From the NCBI GenBank assembly GCA_963853835.1, contig OY970824.1:46458227-46522226 (forward strand): DNA of 64,000 nucleotides, read 5' to 3'. Below, piece after piece: positions 21,402 to 32,071 of the stretch. Under the pieces are notes generated by a model. The model made no database searches, was not told the DNA's origin, and saw nothing but the letters and a program-made list of their open reading frames with translations. Numbering within the stretch: position 1 is the first letter of the stretch; each line of letters starts with the position of its first letter. This stretch comes from Calendula officinalis. Lineage: Eukaryota; Streptophyta; Magnoliopsida; Asterales; Asteraceae. Position numbers and translations under genes: made by a program.

Positions 21402-22204
21402 CGACTTATAATTAACGTTACAAACATAAAACATTTTTGATTTGGGTATTTTGTTTTGTTTTTCAATATTTTCTCCCCTAGAAATAATAATTCTCCCCCT
21501 AGAATTAATATTTCTCCCCCTCGACCAAACAAAAGTAAGAAAAGTTTTGAGTTTTGAGGTCGTACCTTATACTTCGTCGGAGGGTTGAAGGAGAGTATTT
21601 GCGGTGAAGCATGATTGAGCTTTGTGCTTTCTTTTGAGATCGGGTTCTGAATCTGTTGTGATCAGAAGCCATTGCTCAGAATGGTGACACTGTTGACGGG
21701 TGGAGTGCCTCCCAGTAAGTAAACTTTAACGCTGGACACCTCTCTGGTTTTGACGGTGAAGAATAACTGGTTCGCCCTGCCATCCTAAACCATGATATTG
21801 ACCAATTTTTTGTGGTGGATTGCGAACTTCAGTTGAGTAGGTGGGAGTTTTACTTCGGTCGCGTATACCCAGATTAACCTCAAAATGTCTAATCACTGCA
21901 CGCCAGTTTAATCTTTCATTAATGGCAGTGATTAGTAGATCGATGTTACTTTAGAGGGAGATGATATCAGGTTTGCTGGGAAGCCTGTTCAAGTGTCTGC
22001 CTATCTTTTTCAATTTTTTCTTCAATATTTGAAGTGTACCATCACAGAACTTGGCGATTTCTGAAACACGGAAGTGTTTCGCTGAATTTGTTTTTGTAGC
22101 TCATTCCCAAGTTAGGTTCACCCAGAATGACTGTTTTCCGAGTTTGAATTTTGGAAGGAAGTGATCCGTATGGTGCAGCCAGGTGAACCTTTTCTGTGCC
22201 ACTC
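21402..22204 (-). other. Unrelated sequence replacing most of pol in M1
   Basis: Where C1 encodes the rest of protease through RNase H, M1 has DNA without similarity to copia pol. Open stretches on the minus strand (for example ending at 22042, and RHFEVNLGIR in the region 21880-21900) look partly protein-like. This may be a captured host sequence, an old insertion, or decayed DNA; I do not recognise it. Confidence 0.4.
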
Positions 22205-22543
22205 TCAAAAGCCATTTGTACATCTTCCATTCGAGCAGCAAGAGTTTTGACCAGCATAAAACGTTTCATATGTACGGACAGCACATCGTTTTGTATGAAA
22301 GTTGACTTCCAGTGATTTGTCACAGAATTTTCTGATACTGAACAGATTATATGAAAGATCTTCAACATAAGCAACATTTCTAATAATGAGGTGAGGACGA
22401 ATGATGTCACCGATTCCTAAGATGGCAGCTAAGTGGTCATTTCCAAATTTGACCGTGCCCAAATATTTTTCACTGAAATTGGTTAGAAGATTTTTGTTTC
22501 CAGTCATGTGCCTTGAACAGCCCGAGTCAAGGTACCACACATT
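22205..22543 (-). pseudogene. Copia pol 5' fragment (protease start)
   Basis: Begins WYLDSGCSRHMTGNKNLL: the DSG is the aspartic protease active site. It follows C1 Pol closely to KRCAVRTY and then diverges. An in-frame TAG (22544-22546) directly precedes it, at the same place as in C1 and C2. Confidence 0.85.
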
Positions 22544-22635
22544 CTACATAAGACAAATAAAACATTTTAGGTACCCAATCATGTATGGGTCCATAACGAT
22601 TAGTGACAGATGTGTTATGTAGAAACATGTTTTGA

Positions 22636-25600
22636 TCAATGTAGAGCATTGGTTGAACTGCTAGGAGGCAGTTCAGAAGATGTGGATTTGATAACCCATT
22701 TTAATGGTTTTTCAGAAGTTTGAACAATCCAAAGAGATTTCATTTTTAATCCAATTTTGTTTGACGAAAGTAGACGATTTGATAGAGGTTTTTTTGTCGC
22801 ATTGAGAGGAAACTGAAGATTTTGGCTTAGGTGCGGAATTTCCTCGATGAGACTTGCGACGATAAGACGAGTGAGTATCAGAGGTTGGTGGGTGTTTGAG
22901 AGATTTCGTCGTTTGTTTGGAAACGGTTGTAGAGGAATCTCTTTTAGCAGGTTTTGCAGGACGAGAAACAGATTTTTTGCATGGTTGTGGAAAACATGTT
23001 TTGCATGATTTAATAATTTCACCAGATTTATGGAAAACATTGATTTTCAAACCACATGGTGCGTCTAATTTAAAAAAAAATCATTTATCAGTTTGAGTAA
23101 TGTGTTTTCGAGTAATTTTATCAAACAAACGTTTTGTTCCAAATTTATCAGTTTTAGTAAACACAGTATCAAAATCAGGAGAGAAATTAACAGGACTGTA
23201 AATAGAAGCATCATAATTAGTTCTAAAAGCCATTACATGAGTTTTCACATATTTAGAGTTATTACATTTATTTTGACCAGACAAAGAGGAAACTACAGAC
23301 TTAGGTGGACTAGACTTCTTAAGTAGACATGGCTTCTTAAGCATACTTGATCCAGACTGAATAGACTTCTTTGTCGGCTTGGCTCTAGTGATTCCTTCGG
23401 GCTTCCTTGTCTTCTTCCTATGAGATTCTAATGTGTGATCTGCAACATTCAGAACAGGTGGATTAGAGCTTCGCCTCAAGATGATTGGAACAAGATTAAC
23501 TGGTGCTGGTCCTAGTAAGGAAGATTTAGAATTTTGAAAAAACATGTTTATCAGTGGTAGATTTTAATTCTAAAATTGTGTCTTCTAATTTATGTATCTT
23601 TGTTTGAAGATTTTCCTTTTCTATATCAAAGGCTTTTTGGATTTCATCAATTTCAGACTCAAGTTGGACAATTTTCTTTTATAAAATCAATGGTGGAACA
23701 TAAAGCTTTGGTTCTTTGATTTGTTTTAAAATTTCATTATCTGGAATTGAGAATTCTGCTGGAATGATAATTGGAAAATATTCATCATGTTCAAATTGAG
23801 TTTTCTTCTTTGCATATGTGGAGTTTAGTGCAGAATAGTTGAAGCTGATTTGAGCATATTCTTGTTTTTCTCTGTTGAACTTCTCAATTTCTGCTTCTTC
23901 GTCTGGTATATGAAGAAAGCTTTGCCAGATTCCCATTTTCATGTAGTCGTAGTTGTACAGTGTAGGGAGCACATCAGCAGCTCTTTCCAAATACCGAGGA
24001 TTTTCAGCTCCAAGACCTGCCTTTGATTTGTAGTATCTGAACTCTTTTGGTTCATTGAACTTGATTGTTTGTTCTGTATGACTGGCTTTCACAATCGTCT
24101 GCTCCAATTTTTTGATATGTTCTTCGGCATTTTCCTTTTTGACAGTAAGACTGTGTATTGTGGCTGATTGTTCATCGATTTCCTTTTTAAAACTGTTGGT
24201 TATATCTTTGATTTGTGCATTTAAGTTTTGAATTTCGATGTCAGCCGTCTTCAACTGATCTTGGTAGTCTTTCATCTTAACTTCTGCGGCTTTTATCCAA
24301 GTTCTCTCGCTATGTAATTGAATAGCTACGTCATTGAGTAGCTTCTTGGAGTCGTCATTCTCTCTTGACATCGTTTTCATGTTCTTAAGATTTGAAATTT
24401 CAGCATCTTTGTCATAGATTATTTTATGTAGTTGGTTGACCTCACTGGTGTGAGCAACATAAAAGGTTGACAACTGATTTTGTAGCTCTTCAGTTTGTTT
24501 TTGAAAAGAGTTATTGTGGGTGACTTGAGGAAGAATTGATTCAAGTTAATTACGAAATGTTGCATTTTCTGCTTTTAGGTGTTGGATTTGTGCATTTGAA
24601 GTATTATTTGTGTTTACTAGTTTGTCAAAGACTTTCTTGTAATTCAGATATTTTGAGTTGTAAGGTAGATTTTGACGTAGACAGCTGATTCTGTAATTCC
24701 TTGTTTGATTGTTTAAAAGTTTGCATTTTTATTAATTGAAGTGAGCAGTTAGACAAATCTTTTAAAAATTGTGCTTTTTCAATTTCTAAATTTGTTATTT
24801 GTTTTGTTAACTGGTTTTTTTCATCAATTTCATTTAAAAGTTTTTCATTAAATAAGGAATTTTCTGGTGAATCAGTGTCCGAGTCAGATAGTGAAGAGTC
24901 AGGAAAATAAGAGTGTACCTCATTCCCATTGTTCTCGGGAATGCCGAGCTCAGACCTTAATTCATTTGACCTTGCCATTAGGGCCAAACTTGCAGTGCAT
25001 TGTTCTTCCTCCTGATCATCAGACTCTTCCAGCCAGTGCAGGTCCTCAGCCAGAAGGACTTTGCCAGTCTCAATTTGCTTGGTGAGTAGCATTTTCCTTT
25101 TAAAGTATTCCGAATCTTTGACCTTTGGCTTCCTACATTCTTTTGCGAAGTGCCCAGTCATGCCACAGTTGTAACACTTCTTAGGTGGCTCAGTAATGGA
25201 AGATGATGTCTTGTTGTTCGGGGTGAAGGAAGTTGAGTTAAATTTGAAGTTTGATGATGATCTGAGGTTGTTGTTGGTTGGCTTGTTGTGGTATTTGTTG
25301 TTGTAGCCTGAGATGAAAGCCATAGCTTGATGGTACATTTCCATTTCTTCGTTTGTCCCTTCAGGGATAAGAGTCTCCGGTTCTTCTTTAACAAACTCTC
25401 TTGAGTGACTGGCTATTAACGCTTCATTTACACCTTTGGTTAAAGCTAGATTTTGTTTGGTTAACAGGGCAAGAGCATCAATGTCTTCTTGCTTTGACTG
25501 GGTAATTCCTTTGACCATTGGCTCACTTTGATGTAGATATTCATACAGTTCATGAACATCAATTACACCCAGATCTTTATGCTGCATTGCACTGTTTCCA

Positions 25601-26671
25601 AAGATTGCCCACTCCGGGAGAAGAGACTGGATGAATTTGATGTTGATTTCGAGGTTTCCCTTCACGAGGTCGTTCTTGCGAAGTTCATTCAGCATGTTGC
25701 AGAACCTGTGGTAGGTGGTTTGCAGGTCTTCTCCAGGTATTGCTTTAAACTGACCGTAAGCATTGAGAGTTGATACCATCTTTGCTTTGTGGCCCAGTTC
25801 TGTTCCCTCCATTTGTTTTCTGATTTCATCCCAGAGTTCTTTGCCAGTCCCAAAGCTGTCCCGCCTAAGCAGTCCAATCCATAGTACGTAATTTGTCGTA
25901 AGCATAAGGTCTAGCATTCTAAGCTGTCGAAGTGCTCTAAGTCGGCTAAGGTTCAATGCTTTTTGGTTGCCAAATGAACATACATTTTTACGGATTGGAT
26001 TAATCTTCAAGCCGCGTTCTCGTATATCTTGCTCAACTCTATCCTCCTTTCTGAACTTTTCTATTCTTGATGAGGACGGACGGAAGAGATTGGTCAGCAG
26101 AGGCTAGGGTACCGGCTTCGGCCCAATCGATCTCAATGGATCCCTCGTGACTGCCCAGAGGAAAATAATAGGTAGGGATGACAGGATTGGAACCCGTTAT
26201 ATTTTTTACCCAAAACAAGCGTTGTTGTTTGCAAGGTCTCGATTATTTACATGGACCCACTTCTCATTCAATTTGTGGGAATTTTCTGATCTATAAACCG
26301 TCCCTAACTAACGATCGGCTCATGTTTGAGGATGATGAATCACGACTACTGTAAATTTCATTAGGAAGACCTTGTAACATGTACGAGTCTGCATACACGT
26401 CGGCCCTTGCCCTTTCTTTCTGTTGTGGATCGTACTCTTCAGGGGAAAGTGGGAACATACCTCCTATCACCGGTGGTGTGGCGTTCGGGTTACCAACTAT
26501 AGTTTTGAAAAATTTAGCTGGTCCTTTTTGCAAGGATTCGAGGATTAGTGGACTGGCCGGCTGGCTTAAGATGAAATGGAGAAAGAGTTGCTTCCATGGA
26601 CCATATTCTCCTCGGTAGAGAACAAGTGGTTTTGTGTCTGATCCAATGGACAAGGCGTCCTTGGAAGTCAT
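22636..26671 (-). pseudogene. Gag plus coiled-coil extension of M1, broken
   Basis: ATG at 26671 starts MTSKDALSIGSDTKPLVLYR, the N-terminus of copia Gag, running to NEIYSS near 26337. An insert of about 470 bp interrupts it; Gag resumes with GTGKELWDEIRKQMEG to the UBN2-like helical region and the zinc knuckle CYNCGMTGHFAKEC (about 25140-25180). A long coiled coil follows (frames ending 24625 and 23679), including GLGAENPRYLERAADVLPTLY, which matches GLGANNPEYLKMACNVLPTLY of C1, then a Ser/Lys/Pro-rich basic tail (23545-23081 and 23050-22712). Several frameshifts and stops separate the pieces. Gag forms the virus-like particle and the knuckle binds RNA; this copy cannot do so intact. Confidence 0.85.
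25863..26336. other. Organelle-like insert (tRNA-Pro fragment) inside M1 gag
   Basis: On the plus strand 26173-26222 reads TAGGGATGACAGGATTGGAA, then CCCGTTATA and TACCCAAAACAAGCG, close to the reverse complement of the 3' half of plastid tRNA-Pro(UGG). The flanking DNA (for example 26075-26165) is more GC-rich than the element. It separates two Gag parts that are contiguous in C1. Source (plastid, or plastid-derived mitochondrial DNA) is not resolved and only the tRNA part is recognised. Confidence 0.55.
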
Positions 26672-27496
26672 TTTGTAGTGGTAAGGTTAAGAAAACGATG
26701 GAAGAGAAAGAAAAAAAAATTTGAAGAGTTGGTGGAAAGTCCTCGGGCCGAAGAGTTGTTAAGTGTTCGGGCCGAAGAGTTGATGGTGTTCGGTTCGAAG
26801 ACTTTGTGGTGTTCGGGCTGAAGAATTGATGGTGTTCGGTTCGAAGACTTTGTGGTGTTCGGGTCGAAGACTTTGTGGTGTTCGGGCCGAAGAGTTGATA
26901 GTGTTCCGTTCGAAGACTTTGCGGTGTTCGGGCCGAAGTCCTTGGAAGAAGCTCGGGCCGAACTTATCAATATGTTCGGGCCGAACTGTTAGATGAGTTC
27001 GGGCTGAAGAGTTCACTGTTCTCGGGCCGAGAACAGTAGCGTCGTTCTTGAGCAGAACTGTTCCGAACAGCCAAGAAAATTCCACTAAATTGATCCTAAA
27101 ACGCTCGTTTCTTAACCAAAATCGATGATTCTTTTTGCAAAATGACCCAAAACCGTTTTCCTTCAATCCAATTCAACAAATTTACCATAAACAACCTAGA
27201 TCTAATAGAAAATTTGAGTTTTGAAGGTTTTTTAAGCTTTAATGGTGTTTTCTTAAAATCACAATTTCATCATCAATATGGTTTGGAATTGGATGAAATT
27301 AGATTCTAAGCTTAATATAATAAAGAAATGAAGCTATTTAACCCATAAAAACTAACATTAATACCTTAAATCCATTTTTTGATTTTAGACCCCTTTTTTC
27401 TTCAAAAACCTTGATAAACCCTCTTGATCTTCTGATTTGAACAACAAGTGATGGAAATGGATCGTTTTCAGATTGAAATTATGCTCTTATACCAAT
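26672..27496 (-). other. Leader of M1 with TTCGGGCCGAA repeats and primer site
   Basis: Between 26740 and 27050 near-palindromes TCGGGCCGAA / TTCGGTTCGAA recur about a dozen times, spaced 20-30 bp, many within a repeating unit GAAGACTTTGTGGTGTTCGG. The primer site (minus sense TGGTATAAGAGC, 27484-27495) adjoins the LTR and differs by one base from the usual tRNA-Met complement. Confidence 0.75.
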
Positions 27497-27729
27497 TGTG
27501 GATTCTTAATTCAAGTATTTTAGTAAGGATTAAGCAAGAACAATTAGAAAATAGGAAGATTTAGATTGAAAGGAAACTTTTTGAACTCTTTGCATAAGGA
27601 TTGAACAATACAAATTAGGGCAAAGGTTAGAGAAATTAGGTTACTACTAACTATTTATACCTAGCCTAAGTTTAGACTAAATACACAAATGGTCCCTAGA
27701 CTATTGGTTACAACATATGAGACCCAACA
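27497..27729 (-). repeat. 5' LTR of M1, D-type
   Basis: Reads TGTTGGGTCTCATATGTTG...AATCCACA on the minus strand, similar throughout to the LTR at 55782-56012 but not to M1's own 3' LTR. GATAT follows. Confidence 0.88.
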
Positions 27730-27734
27730 GATAT

Positions 27735-28545
27735 CATTTAAGCTTTAATGGTGCTATATAAGGATGAGAAAGTAACTACATAATAAGTTCAATGGTGCAC
27801 GCACTAAATACCCAAAAAGAAGTGTTGCTTGAATTTTATAATTACATAAACCAACCCAAGTGTTAAATGGATCAAACTAGCGGGGTTCTACCCGCGCGTT
27901 GCTGCGGGGTATTTTTAGATGATAACCAAAAGATTGTTTACGGCCTTTTATATAACATCCAAAAGATCATCCATGCTACAAAAGATAGTTTATTGTCTTT
28001 TACATAACATCCAAAAGATTATTTACACGGGCTGCTTTTTGTATATATCGGATTCTCTGTCGTTGGAAAAACGCGAATGGACAATAACTTTCTGGCTTCT
28101 CCTTTCGTGACGTCATGGTACCATTAAAACCTGGCATATAAAAATATGTTAACAATTCTGATGCTATTAGTATAACGACCTAAACAGTATAAAAGTGGAC
28201 ACATAATAATCAACTAAAATAGGTAGTATTAGGTAAATGAATACTAAAACGGATCAAATGAGCCTAATATGGGATCGTTTTATATGTTTGTATTCTGTTA
28301 TTGACTTATTGAATATAAAATTTATCTGAACTTGGACCTTGAAACTGAGTTAGGTTGTCTATAACTTACCTTAATTTCTAATCACGCTATGTATGGTTGT
28401 ACTTTGTGTTGGATATTAACTAATTAAGTTCATATGTCATAGATCTGTTCACATATATGTTGTTCATATTAACTAATTAAGGTCAAGTTGTTATCATATA
28501 GATTTGTTGATCTACAAATCTGATTAAGCCCTACTACCGGCTATG
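27735..28545. other. No gene recognised
   Basis: AT-rich. A motif GGGGTTCTACCCGCGCGTTG at about 27881 resembles the hairpin-like ends of dispersed plant repeats, but its partner end is not identified. Confidence 0.35.
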
Positions 28546-28550
28546 ACTTA

Positions 28551-28929
28551 TGTTAGATCGTAATCAACTAGGATTGAGCTAATTCATGATGATTTAAGGT
28601 GAGAAATTGAAGAATTGCTTAAGTGTGTGTGTTCTTGGTGTTTGAGTGTGTGTGAGGTAGTTGAGAGGGAAAGGTTAGCTTTCAAATGGTAATTCAATTT
28701 ATGAAGGAAAGCTTACAAATTAAGCCTAAAAGAAAGGTATTTATACCTCCTCACTAAACATGCTTAATAATCATCTAATTAAGCATAAACCCAAAGACTA
28801 AGACTAATAACTAGCTTCAAACTATTACAACTTGTCATTTCTAGTCCCTAAACTATTTGATACAAGAACTATTACAACTTGTCATTTCTAGTCCCTAAAC
28901 TATTTGATACAATACAAATGGTCCTAACA
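28551..28929 (-). repeat. 3' LTR of C1
   Basis: TGTTAGGACCATTTG...GATCTAACA (minus sense), 379 bp. It contains an in-place duplication of ACTATTACAACTTGTC...TTGATAC (47 bp) absent from the 5' LTR and a TATA-like GGTATAAATACC (28736-28747). A CAAAGGGGGAGAT tract adjoins at 28930-28942. Confidence 0.93.
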
Positions 28930-28942
28930 ATCTCCCCCTTTG

Positions 28943-31900
28943 TATCAATAGTTTGAATTAGCCTGTTCTTGAAATCTTCTTCTCTTAGCAAAGTCTGAAA
29001 CTGAATTAATCGTTTAAGTAGTTTTGATGTAGTATTAGTTTCAGCTTCTGATAATCAGATAAGAATAACACTTTTAATCGGCTTTTCAACCAATATAAAG
29101 TATCTCAGAAGATTTCATGGAGTCTTGACTAAATTTGTCTTGATCATTATCCAATCTTGCTCTTTTCGAACTTTTAGTATCTCATCCCTGTCTTCCTTTG
29201 TAGAAACTAAATTTTTATCGTTAAGGTTGTTGATCTACAAAATGCCAAAAAACTGATATTTGTCAAGATTTGAAGATTTGAGAAATGAAACATCAGTTAG
29301 GAAAGGAGTTGACTTGGATTTAGATATGTTGGAGATTTAATTTTGGATAGAGATTTGTGAGGATAGGATAATGATGGTTTGTAGTGTGAAAAAGAATGAT
29401 TTGAAAGTTAAAAGTTTTGAATGTGTGTGTGTGTGTATGTTTGTATATAGGAAAGAATGATATATACATTTTAAGATTTGAATGAATGTGGATGATATGT
29501 ATTTTGGTATGATACAAAAGATTTGTACAGTTTTGCTTTTGTATGGATATGAATGTGAATTTGTGGTTTGAATAGAATGATTTGACGGTTTAAGATTTGT
29601 AATGGAAATGTTGAGGATTTGTGAGAAATTTCTGAAGATATGTCAGTTTCTTTTTCTTCACAAATTATTTCATGTAAATCGACTAATTATAGACCCATAG
29701 AAAGATAGAGTTGTTTGTAGCGGAAGTCTTTTGATGAAGTTGTGCCTTTGTCGATTTATGAACATTGATAATTGTTGTTGAGAGAAAAATGTGGATAAGA
29801 TTTGCGCTCCCCCTCAAACAAACAATTATTCTTTAATAAATCTTCTTCGGTTTCTTGTTTACTCCCCCTTAATCGGTGCATGTGTCTTTTTGATGTGGAG
29901 TAAACTGGGCTAATATATTCTCTTAAGTCTTGTAAGCATTTTTCTTCATAAACTGAACTTCATTGTAAATTTTCTCCCCCTCATGATGATTAAGATATAT
30001 CGGAATCATCATGAAAAATGTGAAGTTCGTCGAGATGAAATGAAGAAAATCTTCTAAGCCCATGAATACAAATATGATGAATAATGATATATTCATATTT
30101 TGAGTGAATCAATATACATCATATTGTATTATCGAAAACCGAATCAAAGTTGATAACGTAGATATCCGATCAAATCATTTGGCATTTAATCGCAATGATC
30201 GAATTAAGTCGGGCAAACCGGGATCACATAGATTACCCGTTAACACAACAGTTACACAAACTGTGTGACCTACGTTCAGTGTTGGAATAGATGTTAGCAC
30301 TGGTAGGATTTCCATTCAATCATCGTGGAATACCAAGAACGTTGGTATCACTATGAATGTTCCGGCTTTATCACAAAGATAAGCTTGGTATTATGCCTTG
30401 TGTCCTAAAAGTATATTTCGGTTCTAGACTCAATTAGTGGACAAACGAAGGCGAGGACTGGAGAGGTGTGTCCTCTGTTTCAATATCAACAATCTCCAAG
30501 TGAGATGTCGATAGCATATGAGCTAATCTCCGTGGAAATGAAACAAGTACTTTTTAAGAAATACTTGAGTGGCTGGGGGGGTTGTGCAATGCATCACTGG
30601 GTTCCATGATGTCTTTTTCAATATCAGAGAGCAACACATGCAATCTGATAGAGACGTGGCTACCCGGCTTTTTATCAATTTAGTAAGGGTTTTTCGTTTT
30701 ATTTAACCCTATCACACCCTCCTCACTCAAGCTTACGTATTCATTTTTCGACTACTCCCTCATTTCATTTTACCATGTATAGCTGAATTGCACCCCCTAC
30801 TACATCCCCCCTCTCAAATTTTATCTCAGCGCACCCCAATCAAGATCCCGTGATACTTGATTCTGCTCACCTAGACCTATGTACCCTTACATATTGTCCT
30901 ATATTGTAGGTGGCCCCTGGGGAAGATCATACCGGTTATAGCAGATCATAGGAGTAATTTGAGAGTGAACTATAACGCTCATGTGCAAATTATCAGCATT
31001 TATGATGTTACTTTGTAAGAATAACATGGATTTTTCATGGGAAAATGTGTTTCCGGCATAAGTTGTTGCCTTTATGATTTAAAAGTTTAGGCACAGCAGC
31101 TTGAACTATTTAGGGAATACCGGACTCACATAGAGTATCCGTTAACACACGGTATGAACCGATAGTCGTTTGCACAACCATTGATTCAAATGTGTGACCT
31201 GCGATTAGAGTTGGCGTAATTTTAGCTCTAGCAGGATTTCCACGCAATCCTCGTGAAACACCAGATTGTGATGCCACTATGAGTGTTCCGATGAATACAC
31301 GGAGATTCATATTCAATAGTGTATGTGTCCTAAATTGGAAATATTTGTCGATGAGATCTAGACACATTGTGCATTCAATTGAAGACGTAACCCGGGGCAG
31401 AAGGTTAATTATTTCAATACCAACATACTCCGAATGAGCAGTCGATAGATTATGTGCTACGTCCCCTGATGAATTGAAACAAATTCCTTTTGAGAGGAAT
31501 CTGAGTGGTTGGTGGTGGAGTGCAAATGCTTGACTGGGCCAGTTAAGTCTGGTGAAGCATTCAACACATGAATGATCACAATTTTAGTGAGGTTGCCCGG
31601 TTTATTGTCGGTTTGGATGCACTCAAAGGTGTGTTTTCTTGATATTATCATGTTTTCACATCACCTTGCACTCACCTAAATCTATACCCTAGACATATAC
31701 CCTCACATTTACCAATTTTGGCTAAAAAGTTTCCCTTGGAAGGTAAGGCCGGTTCTGGCAAACCATAGGAAGGTATCGTCGTTTGATAAAGAAAATTGTT
31801 CGATAAAAAAAAATTCAAACGGGTATAAAAATATAGAAAGTTTCTCCCCCTGGAAATAATAATTCTCCCCCTAGAATTAATATTTCTCCCCCTCGACAAA

Positions 31901-32071
31901 ATAAAGATAATGAAAAGTACACAGTTTAAAAGGGTGGGAAAGAGTTTTACATTTATGAGAAAATCTGGTTAAAAGCGGGTTTCAAGCTGATGTACTTGAA
32001 AGCCATTTGGTTGAAAAGCGAGTTATACACTGAATTATGTATAAGTCATTTGATGTGAAATATAAAACATT
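28943..32071 (-). other. 3' non-coding region of C1
   Basis: About 3.1 kb between the pol stop and the polypurine tract. Near pol are three GGGGGAG tracts (31843-31893, CTCCCCC on plus), and three more lie at 29811, 29862 and 29974. Two diverged repeats of a block of about 0.9 kb (about 30212-31000 and 31110-31770) match M1 at 19735-21310. No long frame is present, so there is no visible env-like gene. Confidence 0.7.

Larger units (their letters stand above)
18955..27729 (-). mobile_element. Mosaic copia-type element M1 with unlike LTRs
   Basis: GATAT flanks the unit at 18950-18954 and 27730-27734. Both ends are proper TG...CA termini. The right (5') LTR, 233 bp, is D-type and adjoins a primer site; the left (3') LTR, 316 bp, is B-type and adjoins a polypurine tract. 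The two LTRs are alike only in the first ~40 bp. Inside, from right to left: leader with TTCGGGCCGAA repeats, gag with an organelle-like insert, coiled-coil region with frameshifts, protease start, about 0.8 kb of unrelated DNA replacing integrase to RNase H, one hairpin module, and the class-2 non-coding modules shared with C1. Confidence 0.88.

Noticed and set aside
26173..26222. Functional tRNA-Pro gene
   Set aside because: Only the 3' half is present; the acceptor 5' strand and D arm are missing and the sequence has changes.
28943..32071. Envelope-like gene downstream of pol, as in some SIRE-type elements
   Set aside because: No frame longer than about 85 codons and no membrane-type sequence; the region is non-coding with repeated blocks.
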